The notes beneath the pieces were generated by a model that was not told where the DNA came from, searched no databases, and worked only from the letters and a program-made list of their open reading frames with translations. A stretch of DNA of 64,000 nucleotides from Lachnospiraceae bacterium (GTDB lineage Bacteria > Bacillota > Clostridia > Lachnospirales > Lachnospiraceae): NCBI GenBank assembly GCA_014804755.1, contig JAAUZE010000014.1, positions 43,895 through 107,894 on the forward strand, read 5' to 3'. Below, one piece after another: positions 8,730-16,817 of this stretch. Within the stretch, counting starts at the first letter, position 1; each line of letters starts with the position of its first letter. The translations under genes and the position numbers were made by a program.

Positions 8730-10286
8730 ATGCGAATTACAAATAAGATCATGCAGAATAATTCCCTGCGGAATATCAATACAAACAAGGAGCTGCAGAG
8801 CCAGCTGAGCATTCAGATGCAGACGGGTAATAAGCTGACAAGACCGTCCGATGATCCGGTGGTTGCAATCCGTTCCCTGCGCCTTTCGACGAACTTAACG
8901 AAGGTGACACAGTATAATGAAAAGAATGCGGAGGATGCCAAGAGCTGGATGAAGGCGACGGAGGACGCGATTTATGCGGGCGAGGAACTGATCGAGTCGA
9001 TGTATAGATTATGTAACAGCTCCACAAGTGATGATAAGAACACCGCGAATTATCAGGCGGCTCTTCTTGAGTTGCAGCAGAGTGCAAAGGAATTCTATGA
9101 TACCGGCGATACGGATTTTGGCGGACGGAATGTATTTACGGGCTATCGGACTGAATCGAAATTACAGTTTCAGGCGGGCGAAACGGTAGAGTACCGGATT
9201 ACAGAAGAGTTCACGCTGAAGGATTTACAGACGCGGACACATATCAATACAAAGGATCCCAATAATACCAATCCGAACGGTGATATTTTCGGTTATACGG
9301 AAGCTGCGGGATTTACGGTGGACGAGACGATGGTCGTGCCGGAAGAGTATACGCGTTTCCGACTTGCTTATGATGATCTGAGAGATTTTTCAGATCAGAT
9401 TGATCCGTATGTCCCGATATTCAAGTATCTTAATCCGGCTGATCCGGCGGCGGATGCAGATGGATATGTTTCCCTTGGTTTAGTTATCAAAAATTCAACA
9501 GATCCGGAAGCTTATACACCGGATGACGACAAGGCATATCTTCTTGCGGATACCGGAGAAGTGATTTTCGGAAAGGCGGTCATTGATGCGATGTCGGCGC
9601 TTCCTAATACGACAACCTTTTCCATTGAATATGAGAAGCATGAGTGGGTTACGGGGGATCTGAGGCCGGAGCATTATTTTGACTGTGAGGTTAAGACGGA
9701 TAAGATAGACGAGGGCGGAAATCCGGTGTGGCTGGAGTATGAATCGGGCAGTAAACAGAGGATCGAATATGATCTGGGGGCGAATCAGTCGCTTCAGGTG
9801 AACACGGTTGCCGGGGAGGTATATGTTCATGACGTCGGACGTGACGTGGAAGACCTTGAGGTCGCGATCAATCAGTTGGCGAAGCTCGACGACATCGTCA
9901 ACTGTCTCGAGGAAAAGATAGCGTCCTTGTCGGAGGGGGCGGAATTAGATGCGGCAAATCTGCAGCTGGATGCGGCAAAGAAGGCGCAGAGCCTTGTCAA
10001 GGATCAGGTGCAGAAGCTGTTCGGTTCGACTATGACAAGCATGAAGACCTATCAGGATCTTGTCAATCTTGCGGGAACGAACGTCGGTACGAGGGGCGCG
10101 CGCTTAGATTTGATCCAGAACCGATTAGAGGGGCAGCAGGCAACCTTTAAGGAGCTTTATATCAACAATAATCACAAGGAAATCGAGGATTCGACGACGG
10201 AGCTTGCCAGCGCAAAACTCACTTACGATGCGGCGCTTTCTGCGACGGCAAAGATTCTGCAGACGAGTCTGATGAACTATATCTAA
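8730..10286 (+). CDS. flgL: flagellar hook-associated protein FlgL
   Basis: 518 residues. The N-terminus MRITNKIMQNNSLRNIN followed by a TGNKLTRPSDDPVVAIRSL segment is the flagellin/FlgL signature, and the C-terminus carries the paired coiled-coil helix (TLDLIQNRL-like, about 460-515). FlgL is the second junction protein between FlgK and flagellin. The usual FlgL length is around 300 residues; here a domain of roughly 200 residues sits in the exposed middle (about 150-390). Start 8730 follows GAAAGGAAGG, 21 nt after the second flgK. Confidence 0.9.
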   Translation: MRITNKIMQNNSLRNINTNKELQSQLSIQMQTGNKLTRPSDDPVVAIRSLRLSTNLTKVTQYNEKNAEDAKSWMKATEDAIYAGEELIESMYRLCNSSTSDDKNTANYQAALLELQQSAKEFYDTGDTDFGGRNVFTGYRTESKLQFQAGETVEYRITEEFTLKDLQTRTHINTKDPNNTNPNGDIFGYTEAAGFTVDETMVVPEEYTRFRLAYDDLRDFSDQIDPYVPIFKYLNPADPAADADGYVSLGLVIKNSTDPEAYTPDDDKAYLLADTGEVIFGKAVIDAMSALPNTTTFSIEYEKHEWVTGDLRPEHYFDCEVKTDKIDEGGNPVWLEYESGSKQRIEYDLGANQSLQVNTVAGEVYVHDVGRDVEDLEVAINQLAKLDDIVNCLEEKIASLSEGAELDAANLQLDAAKKAQSLVKDQVQKLFGSTMTSMKTYQDLVNLAGTNVGTRGARLDLIQNRLEGQQATFKELYINNNHKEIEDSTTELASAKLTYDAALSATAKILQTSLMNYI

Positions 10287-10294
10287 CAAAAAAA

Positions 10295-10315
10295 TAAGGT
10301 TAATGAATAACCTTA
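10295..10315 (+). promoter_or_regulatory. hairpin at the fliW ribosome binding site
   Basis: TAAGGTTA (10295-10302) pairs perfectly with TAACCTTA (10308-10315) across ATGAA, abutting GGAAAGAGAGG, the likely ribosome site of fliW. It could tune fliW translation; there is no T run, so it is not a terminator. Confidence 0.4.
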
Positions 10316-10335
10316 GGAAAGAGAGGCATGATGCT

Positions 10336-10797
10336 ATGAAAATGAAAACAAGAATTTTCGGGGAAGTGGACATTGATGAGAGCAAGGTCATCCGTTTTGT
10401 AAACGGGATCATCGGGTTTCCTGATCTGACGGAGTTTGCATTGATCCACGACGAGGAAAAGGGTTCCCAGACATCGGTACGATGGCTGCAGTCCCTGCAG
10501 GAGGAAGGCTTTGCCATGCCGGTCATCGATCCGCTTTTGGTAATACCGGATTACAATCCTCAGGTGGAGGATGAGCTCTTAAAACCGGTCGGCAGCTTAG
10601 ACGACGACCAACTGTTGGTACTGGTAACGCTGACCGTGCCGCGTGACTTGACGAAAATGACGGTGAATTTAAAAGCGCCGATCGTTGTGAACGCTGCGAA
10701 GAGGAAAGCATGTCAGATTGTTGCGGAGGGCGATGAGTATGTCGTAAAATACCCGATTTACGGTATTCTTCAAGCCTCAAAGAAAGCGGGTGAGTGA
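10336..10797 (+). CDS. fliW: flagellar assembly factor FliW
   Basis: 153 residues starting at ATG 10336. Shows FliW hallmarks: TRIFGEVDIDESKVIRF near the start, GIIGFPDLTEF (about 24-34), and NLKAPIVVNAAKR (about 112-124). FliW binds flagellin and CsrA in a partner switch: free FliW sequesters CsrA, flagellin displaces it and CsrA then blocks flagellin translation. Only 2 nt separate it from csrA. An in-frame ATG at 10303 lies inside the upstream hairpin and is not preferred. Confidence 0.93.
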   Translation: MKMKTRIFGEVDIDESKVIRFVNGIIGFPDLTEFALIHDEEKGSQTSVRWLQSLQEEGFAMPVIDPLLVIPDYNPQVEDELLKPVGSLDDDQLLVLVTLTVPRDLTKMTVNLKAPIVVNAAKRKACQIVAEGDEYVVKYPIYGILQASKKAGE

Positions 10798-10799
10798 TT

Positions 10800-11015
10800 A
10801 TGTTGGCATTATCCCGTAAAAAAAATGAGGCAATTGTCATCAATAACAATGTAGAGATTACGATACTTGAAATCAAAGGCGAGCAGGTGAAGCTTGGTAT
10901 CAGTGCGCCGAAGGAGGTTCCCGTATACCGCAAGGAGGTTTACCTGCAGATACAGGAATCCAACAAGAACGCTATGAGCATTGATGCGGAAGCGCTTTCA
11001 AAGCTTTTTCAGTGA
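10800..11015 (+). CDS. csrA: carbon storage/translation regulator CsrA
   Basis: 71 residues with the classic start MLALSRKKNEAIVI, the GEQVKLGISAPKEVPVYRKEVY core and a short C-terminal helix. CsrA is a homodimeric RNA-binding protein that recognises GGA in hairpin loops. In flagellated Gram-positives it represses flagellin translation and is antagonised by FliW. The ATG at 10800 is chosen over a GTG at 10794 that overlaps the fliW stop. Candidate targets in this window are the leaders of flaG and fliC. Confidence 0.95.
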   Translation: MLALSRKKNEAIVINNNVEITILEIKGEQVKLGISAPKEVPVYRKEVYLQIQESNKNAMSIDAEALSKLFQ

Positions 11016-11094
11016 CAGATAACGGTTTTTAGAACTTTTGTTACGGCAAAAGGCAAAATGACTGTGGAACAGACAAAAAATGTTTATAGAGATA

Positions 11095-11122
11095 TAAACA
11101 TTTTTTTGTTTTACACCGATAT
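11095..11122 (+). promoter_or_regulatory. sigma-28 promoter of flaG-fliD-fliS operon
   Basis: TAAA (11095-11098), 16-nt spacer, ACCGATAT (11115-11122), 79 nt before the flaG start. Confidence 0.8.
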
Positions 11123-11179
11123 AGCATACAGAGAGCCGAAAAAATTTGTTTCGGCAGCAACGATACTATATCATACAGC

Positions 11180-11197
11180 AATCACATGGAGGTGATT
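11180..11197 (+). promoter_or_regulatory. candidate CsrA site masking the flaG ribosome site
   Basis: AATCAC (11180-11185) pairs with GTGATT (11192-11197) and presents ATGGAG in the loop. The loop GGA is part of the Shine-Dalgarno sequence, 10-13 nt before ATG 11202. This is the geometry of a CsrA target. Confidence 0.55.
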
Positions 11198-11201
11198 AAT
11201 C

Positions 11202-11636
11202 ATGGCAATTGAGGCAATCAACGGAGCAATATCCTATCAGGCACAGACTTATGTACCACCTAAGCCGGTATCAGGCTCAGAGGCAGGCACCACGGAGGGT
11301 GCACTTCAGGATATTTCGGTCAATGTTGACCAGACAACGGCGGCAGTCGCGAAGACACAGGAGTCCGATTCAAACGGACAAGATGGCGGCAGCAGACAGT
11401 CAGCGGACGCAAGGGAAGGAAAAGAACAGCTCAAAAAGGCAATTGCGGAGCTGAATAAGAATTCGGACAATTCACAGGTTCAGTTTGGCGTTCATGAGGA
11501 TACGAACCGTATTACCTTGAAGATCGTTGATAAGGAGACCAAGGAGACCATCAAGGAATTTCCGGCGGAGAAAACGCTGGATATGATCGCAAAAGCATGG
11601 GAACTGGCAGGTCTGCTTGTGGACGAGAAACGATAA
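11202..11636 (+). CDS. flaG: FlaG family flagellar protein
   Basis: 144 residues. The first half is disordered and Gln/Ser/Gly-rich; the second half (about 65-144) carries the FlaG pattern KKAIAELNKN..VQFGVHEDTNRITLKIVDKET..EFPAEKTLDM. FlaG affects filament length in some species; its mechanism is not well settled. It heads an operon with fliD and fliS under its own sigma-28 promoter and has a hairpin at the ribosome site that may respond to CsrA. Confidence 0.88.
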   Translation: MAIEAINGAISYQAQTYVPPKPVSGSEAGTTEGALQDISVNVDQTTAAVAKTQESDSNGQDGGSRQSADAREGKEQLKKAIAELNKNSDNSQVQFGVHEDTNRITLKIVDKETKETIKEFPAEKTLDMIAKAWELAGLLVDEKR

Positions 11637-11676
11637 CGGTACACTAACTATTTTCGGAAAGGGATAGGTGTTAATT

Positions 11677-14160
11677 ATGTCGATAAAGATTACAGGTATG
11701 AACTCCGGTCTGGATACGGATGCGATCGTCAGAGAGCTTGTTTCCGCTGCGAGCACTAAGAAGGAGTCATTGGAGAAAGCGCAGACAAAGCTGGAATGGA
11801 AGCAGGACGCATGGAAAGACTTAAATAAGAAGATTAAGAGCTTTCAGGCTACGATCAGCAATCTTCGTTTTTCCGACGCGTTCACAAAGAAAACAACGTC
11901 GATTTCTAACAGCAGTCTTGCGTCGATTGTGACGGCAGACAATGCGGTAAACGGTTCTCAGACTCTGGCTGTCAAGCAGCTTGCAAAATCCGGCTATCTG
12001 ACAGGCGGGCAGTTGAGCAAAAATAAGAGCGTAAAAGGCAAAACAACCTTAAGCGACTTGACAAAGGACTCTGCAACAGCGCTTGGCAAGGATGACAAGG
12101 CAAGCATCAGCGTCACGGTAAAGGGCAAGACGACGAATATTGATCTGACAGGTTCTTCAACCATCGACGACGTGGTATCAAAGTTAAACAGCGCCGGTGT
12201 AACGGCAAGCTTTGACGAGACGAACCAGAGATTTTTTATCAGCGTGGGCAATAGCGGAGAAGACGGGGACTTCCAGTTGAGCGCGAACGATACGAACGGC
12301 TTAAAGGCGCTTTCCGGTCTGGGTCTGCTCACAAAAGAGGAGCTTGATAAGAACGCGAAAGCAAACTCTGAGTATGCGGCGCTCTATGATGCGGCAAACG
12401 AAAAGCTTGACGAGACGGCGGCTGCATCCTATATCACAGCACGCGCGGATTCCTATGCGGCTGCGATGCAGAAGTCTTTGGCGGATGCAGATGCAATGCA
12501 GGGATACATTGATGCGATCGACACATTAAAGAAGGACTGGGATGAGAATCCGACAAAGCAGTCCTATGAGAAAGCCCTCGAGAAGTATGCGGGCGCAGGC
12601 AGTCAGGATCTGGATGCAGCGAAGACGAAGCTGAATGAAGAGAAAGAGCAACTTGAGAAAGACCGTACGGCATGGGTGGAGAAGACGGAATATCTGAATC
12701 TCAGCGATAAGGAGGAGCTTTCCGAAGCGGAGCAGGAGCGCCTTGGCAAGCTGAGAGAAACATATGGAAGTCTGACGTTTACCAAGGATGATTTGGACGA
12801 AGAGGCGACGCGTCTGGCGAATGTTCAGAGCGAGATCACGGATGCGGAGAACGCATTTAAGAGCTACGACAGCCTTCAGAATGCGATTAAGACGCAGGAA
12901 GATGCGATTGCCGCAACTGCAAAGAATGCCAAGATCCTGAATGATTATTATGCGGAAGCAAATGCGGAGATGCTTGCGGAAATTCCGGGTGAGACTTATG
13001 CCGATAAGCTTGCGAATATCGGAGTGAGCATCACGGCAGCGCTTGCTGCAGAAGGAGATACGACAGAGCAGGAGAAGGATCTTGAGATTAAGAAAGCGCT
13101 GCTTTCCAAGATGGTTGCAAACGAAGAACTTTACACCAATCCGAGTGTAAATGCGGCGGATATTTCCTATGATGCGTCGGAGGGACTTCGTAACAGAGCA
13201 GTCAATACGCTTACGACTCAGGCTCAGGCGGCGCATGAGGCTGTGAATAACGCCGATAAGTATTTACAGGGCGCATCTGAAACGGCAGTACGCGTGACGG
13301 GACAGGATGCCATCATCGAGTTAAACGGTGCGGAGTTTACCTCAAGCAGCAATACGTTCTCGATCAATGGGCTGACGATCACGGCGAAGGGATTAAGCAA
13401 TGTAATCGGTACGGATGCGGAAGGCAAGCCGGTTTACGAGCAGGCACAGATCACGACGCAGGATGATGTTGACGGCATCTATGACATGATCAAGAAGGTC
13501 ATCAAGCAGTATAACGAACTCATCAAAGAGATTGATACGCTTTATAACGCGGCGTCGGCGAAAGACTATGAACCGCTGACTTCCGAGGAAAAAGCGGCGA
13601 TGACCGATGACGAGATTGAGAAGTGGGAAGAAAAGATTAAGGGTGCCCTGCTTCGTCATGATTCCGAGCTTGGTTCCGTGAGAAATATGTTGAAGGAATC
13701 CGTATCGATGAGCTTCACGATCGGCGGGAAGAAGTTCTCACTTGCGGACTTCGGAATCTTCACACAGGATTATTTCTCTGCAGGGGATAACGAGCGGAGC
13801 ATGCTTCATATTGACGGAGATTCCGAGGATGAGGTATCTTCCGGTAATAAGGATCTGCTGAAAAAGATGATCGCATCGGATCCCGATGCGGTGAGCAAGT
13901 TCTTTAATCAGTTTGCGAGCAGCCTGTATGATAAGATGCGGAGTGCATCGTCTACCTTAAAAGGCGTCCGAAGCTACGGCAGCTTCTATTCCGATAAGAC
14001 GATGACCAGTCAATATGATGATTATAAGTCGAAGATTAAGAAGCAGGAAGATAAAGTAGCCAAACTGGAGGATAAGTATTACAAGATGTTCTCCAGCATG
14101 GAGACGGCGATGGCGAAGCTCAACTCGACGTCCAGTTACATCACCAGTATGTTTGGTTAA
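11677..14160 (+). CDS. fliD: flagellar filament cap protein FliD, enlarged
   Basis: 827 residues, starting at ATG 11677 (a GTG at 11668 is in frame but crowds the ribosome site). N-terminal FliD signature IKITGMNSGLDTDAIVRELV and a C-terminal FliD domain (about 560-827, ending in coiled coil and SSYITSMFG). FliD caps the filament and folds incoming flagellin. Typical FliD is 450-550 residues; here roughly 300 residues (about 225-530) of Ala/Glu/Lys-rich helical sequence are inserted in the exposed region. The operon order flaG-fliD-fliS is standard. Confidence 0.92.
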   Translation: MSIKITGMNSGLDTDAIVRELVSAASTKKESLEKAQTKLEWKQDAWKDLNKKIKSFQATISNLRFSDAFTKKTTSISNSSLASIVTADNAVNGSQTLAVKQLAKSGYLTGGQLSKNKSVKGKTTLSDLTKDSATALGKDDKASISVTVKGKTTNIDLTGSSTIDDVVSKLNSAGVTASFDETNQRFFISVGNSGEDGDFQLSANDTNGLKALSGLGLLTKEELDKNAKANSEYAALYDAANEKLDETAAASYITARADSYAAAMQKSLADADAMQGYIDAIDTLKKDWDENPTKQSYEKALEKYAGAGSQDLDAAKTKLNEEKEQLEKDRTAWVEKTEYLNLSDKEELSEAEQERLGKLRETYGSLTFTKDDLDEEATRLANVQSEITDAENAFKSYDSLQNAIKTQEDAIAATAKNAKILNDYYAEANAEMLAEIPGETYADKLANIGVSITAALAAEGDTTEQEKDLEIKKALLSKMVANEELYTNPSVNAADISYDASEGLRNRAVNTLTTQAQAAHEAVNNADKYLQGASETAVRVTGQDAIIELNGAEFTSSSNTFSINGLTITAKGLSNVIGTDAEGKPVYEQAQITTQDDVDGIYDMIKKVIKQYNELIKEIDTLYNAASAKDYEPLTSEEKAAMTDDEIEKWEEKIKGALLRHDSELGSVRNMLKESVSMSFTIGGKKFSLADFGIFTQDYFSAGDNERSMLHIDGDSEDEVSSGNKDLLKKMIASDPDAVSKFFNQFASSLYDKMRSASSTLKGVRSYGSFYSDKTMTSQYDDYKSKIKKQEDKVAKLEDKYYKMFSSMETAMAKLNSTSSYITSMFG

Positions 14161-14183
14161 GGGGTCATTCGGGGAGGAATAAC

Positions 14184-14594
14184 ATGATGTTAAATAACCC
14201 ATATGCGCAATATACGAACAATCGTATTGCAACGGCGTCTCCGGGCGAACTGACACTGATGCTCTATGAAGGGGCGATCAAGTTTTGCAATATCGGGATT
14301 ATCGGGATTGAAGAACAGAATATTCAGAAAGCACACGATAATATTATGAAGGCGGAGGCGATTGTCCGGGAACTGCGTCTTACCCTGAACCATAAATATC
14401 CGGTTGCGAAAGACTTTGAGAATGTGTATAACTATCTGATCAGAAGACTTCATGAAGCGAATCTGCGCAAGGATAAGGAGATTCTGGAAGAGGTAAACAA
14501 ACATCTTCGCAGCATGCGGGATACATGGAAAGAAGTTCTGCGCATGTGCCGGTCGGGCGAAGCGAATGATCCGCAGGCACAGCTTCGGGCATAG
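14184..14594 (+). CDS. fliS: flagellin export chaperone FliS
   Basis: 136 residues with the FliS pattern NPYAQYTNNRIATASPGELTLMLYEGAIKF at the start followed by a helical bundle. FliS binds the C-terminal end of flagellin in the cytoplasm, prevents polymerisation and hands it to the export gate. It starts 24 nt after fliD, preceded by GGGGAGGAA. Confidence 0.95.
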   Translation: MMLNNPYAQYTNNRIATASPGELTLMLYEGAIKFCNIGIIGIEEQNIQKAHDNIMKAEAIVRELRLTLNHKYPVAKDFENVYNYLIRRLHEANLRKDKEILEEVNKHLRSMRDTWKEVLRMCRSGEANDPQAQLRA

Positions 14595-14689
14595 CTTCAA
14601 AGCTTAGCTGACTGCGAATCCGGAACCGTGCGGGAGCAGCTGAGGCGTGCGGAACACATCGGCATAGACAGGTGAAAGACGGGGATATT

Positions 14690-15169
14690 ATGGCTGAGAC
14701 GGAACGGTATATGCAGATTCTCATTGAGAGTCTGAAAAAAAAGAACGAAATATTGGATACGCTGCTTGCCTTAAATGAAAAGCAGGCAGCGGTCATCCGT
14801 GCAGAAGACAACTTGGATGAGTTTGACGCACTTGTCGATCGGAAAGCGGAGCAGATCGCGCTGCTGGATAAGCTGGATACGGGATTTGAGACGATTTATC
14901 AGCATGTACGTCCCGAAGTGACAAAGCATCCCGAGCGCTACAAAGAGCAGATCAGGGAAATCCAGTCTTTGATCACGGAGCTTACAGATCGTTCCGTAAA
15001 GGTGCAGACAACGGAGAACCGAAACAAGCAGGGGATCGAGCGGTATTTTGCAAATGCCCGCAAAGATCTTCATGATTCGCGCAAAAGCGTCAATGTGGCA
15101 AGCAGCTACTATAAGAGTATGACGAATACGCAGTATGTGGATCCGCAGATGATCAATTTTAAGCAGTAA
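14690..15169 (+). CDS. helical flagellar chaperone-like protein (FlgN/FliT type)
   Basis: 159 residues starting at ATG 14690 after GACGGGGA; an in-frame GTG at 14672 is less well placed. The protein is nearly all helix with long charged coiled-coil stretches, and its size and place after fliS fit FliT or a second FlgN-like chaperone. The composition (KNEILDTLLALNEKQAAVIRAED near the N-terminus) resembles the FlgN of this window, which also begins with a helix followed by an Ala/Glu-rich turn. The specific partner cannot be read from the sequence; FliD, whose gene lies just upstream, is a fair guess. Confidence 0.65.
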   Translation: MAETERYMQILIESLKKKNEILDTLLALNEKQAAVIRAEDNLDEFDALVDRKAEQIALLDKLDTGFETIYQHVRPEVTKHPERYKEQIREIQSLITELTDRSVKVQTTENRNKQGIERYFANARKDLHDSRKSVNVASSYYKSMTNTQYVDPQMINFKQ

Positions 15170-15276
15170 CCCGGCAAGCGGGCTGTTTTAACGATGTTAG
15201 ACGGCTTGCAGCGATGCAAAAGAGACAATGTTGTAAAAAAAATTCAAAAAGTTGTAAAAAAAGTTATATAGCGGTA

Positions 15277-15303
15277 TAAAGTTTTGAAAACGAGTACCGA
15301 TAT
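15277..15303 (+). promoter_or_regulatory. sigma-28 promoter of fliC
   Basis: TAAA (15277-15280), 15-nt spacer, ACCGATAT (15296-15303). The start codon is 126 nt downstream, leaving a long structured leader. Confidence 0.88.
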
Positions 15304-15311
15304 ATATAGTG

Positions 15312-15419
15312 AGTAAAGGAATTACTTAACCGGTAACGAAACAAAAATACGTACGGTTGGCGTTTCGTTACTACAACCAAATCAAACGAGTGGCAGGGAA
15401 GCCACCGTAAATTCAAGGA
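15312..15419 (+). promoter_or_regulatory. structured fliC leader with candidate CsrA sites
   Basis: Three stem-loops: AGTAA/TTACT (15312-15316, 15322-15326) with loop AGGAA; a 10-bp stem GTAACGAAAC/GTTTCGTTAC (15333-15342, 15362-15371); and GTGGC/GCCAC (15390-15394, 15401-15405) with loop AGGGAA. The ribosome site AAGGAGG follows just before ATG 15430. Two loops and the ribosome site each present GGA, the core CsrA recognition triplet. Confidence 0.6.
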
Positions 15420-15429
15420 GGAAAAAATT

Positions 15430-16290
15430 ATGGTAGTACAGCACAATTTAACAGCAATGAACTCCAACAGAATGTTGGGCGTAACCACGAGCACTCAGAG
15501 CAAGTTAACAGAGCAGTTATCTTCCGGTTACAAGATCAACCGTGCAGCAGATGATGCAGCAGGCTTAACGATCAGCGAGAAGATGAGAAGCCAGATCCGT
15601 GGTCTTACACAGGCATCTGCAAATGCTCAGGACGGTATCTCCTGCGTACAGACAGCAGAAGGTGCGTTAGCAGAAGTACATGACATGCTGCAGCGTATGA
15701 ACGAGCTGGCAGTTAAGAGTGCAAACGGAACGAACACCACAGCAGACCGTGTTGCAATCCAGAAGGAGATCAACGCACTCGTATCCGAGATCGATCGTGT
15801 ATCTCAGTCCACACAGTTCAATACCTTGAACCTGTTAGATGGTACGTTTGCTGCAAGCAAGAACGTTACTCTTCAGGTTGGTACTGCAAACAAGAGTGAG
15901 CAGACGATTGCAATCAAGATTTCTGCAATGAGCGCACAGGGTCTTGGCATTGCTTCTCTGAAGAATGTTTCCCTTGACAGCACATCTACGACCAGCTTGA
16001 CGACTCAGGCAGGCGCAAGAGCTGCGATTTCTATGATCACAGCAGCGATCGCAAAGGTTTCTTCTCAGAGATCTTCCCTTGGTGCAGTTCAGAACCGTTT
16101 GGAGCACACCATTGCGAACTTGGACAATATCGTAGAGAACACGACAGCAGCAGAGTCCGCTATCCGCGATACCGACATGGCAGATACGATGGTTCGTTAC
16201 AGCAACAACAACATCCTTGCTCAGGCAGGACAGTCGATGCTGGCACAGGCGAACCAGAGCAATCAGGGTGTATTGTCCTTACTCGGCTAA
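15430..16290 (+). CDS. fliC: flagellin
   Basis: 286 residues, a compact flagellin made of the conserved N-terminal (VVQHNLTAMNSNRMLG, GYKINRAADDAAGLTISEKM) and C-terminal (NLDNIVENTTAAESAIRDTDMA, AQANQSNQGVLSLL) D0/D1 domains with a very short variable part (about 150-190). Codon use is strongly biased, as in the ribosomal genes, in line with high expression. It has its own sigma-28 promoter, a structured leader and a strong terminator. Downstream Maf and nonulosonate-type genes suggest that it is glycosylated. Confidence 0.97.
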   Translation: MVVQHNLTAMNSNRMLGVTTSTQSKLTEQLSSGYKINRAADDAAGLTISEKMRSQIRGLTQASANAQDGISCVQTAEGALAEVHDMLQRMNELAVKSANGTNTTADRVAIQKEINALVSEIDRVSQSTQFNTLNLLDGTFAASKNVTLQVGTANKSEQTIAIKISAMSAQGLGIASLKNVSLDSTSTTSLTTQAGARAAISMITAAIAKVSSQRSSLGAVQNRLEHTIANLDNIVENTTAAESAIRDTDMADTMVRYSNNNILAQAGQSMLAQANQSNQGVLSLLG

Positions 16291-16312
16291 TCAAAACTAT
16301 CATAAAAAAGGA

Positions 16313-16339
16313 GACCGGTTTTCCGGTCTTCTTTTTTTG
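16313..16339 (+). terminator. fliC terminator
   Basis: GACCGG (16313-16318) and CCGGTC (16323-16328) with a TTTT loop, followed by a T-rich tail. Confidence 0.9.
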
Positions 16340-16351
16340 TGAAATTTTTCA

Positions 16352-16380
16352 TTGGCAATTGCTGCGATCAACGGTATAAT
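16352..16380 (+). promoter_or_regulatory. sigma-A promoter of the maf cluster
   Basis: TTGGCA (16352-16357), 17-nt spacer, TATAAT (16375-16380), 32 nt before the ATG at 16413. Confidence 0.8.
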
Positions 16381-16412
16381 GAATATAAAAGAGCAGGAAA
16401 CGGGGGATTTTT

Positions 16413-16817
16413 ATGGAACAGCAGGAGAATCAATCAAAGGGAGATTTGCCTGTGGAAGGGCAGGAGACCGGTGTGGCAGATCACGAAATGAGTATCTCCG
16501 GACAGCTTAGCAGTGCGGTGCTGCTGTTGGAGGAGTATGCCAAGCCGTTCATCACGGAGGACGAGACGAAAATGGCGATCATCATGCCGCGTATCGCCCA
16601 GGTGATGAGTCTGATCTTTCCGATGATCATTCACGATTATACCTTACCGGCATTTGCGAAAAGACAGGAAGAGCTGCCGCAGTGGACGGGACTGCTTGCG
16701 CAAATATTGGAAACGCTGGAGGGGAGGGATACCCTTGCAAAGATTGACATGGTCTATGCGGTATTACTTCCAAATCTGACAGAGCATATTACGATCTTAC
16801 AGGAGCATGGATTATGA
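16413..16817 (+). CDS. small helical protein preceding Maf
   Basis: 134 residues, acidic N-terminal tail then helices. No named family recognised. The last four bases overlap the start of the Maf gene (ATGA), so the two are translationally coupled. The pattern of its C-terminal half (D-x-L-x-x-x-D, then L-x-P-x-L and a final ILQ) resembles the extra N-terminal segment of the second Maf protein at 33112, which suggests that this is a detached accessory domain of Maf. That is inference from visual comparison only. Confidence 0.7.
   Translation: MEQQENQSKGDLPVEGQETGVADHEMSISGQLSSAVLLLEEYAKPFITEDETKMAIIMPRIAQVMSLIFPMIIHDYTLPAFAKRQEELPQWTGLLAQILETLEGRDTLAKIDMVYAVLLPNLTEHITILQEHGL

Noticed and set aside
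12526..13236. 236-codon minus frame inside fliD
   Set aside because: Antisense of the Ala/Glu-rich insertion gives Arg/Leu/Cys-rich nonsense; no start signals.
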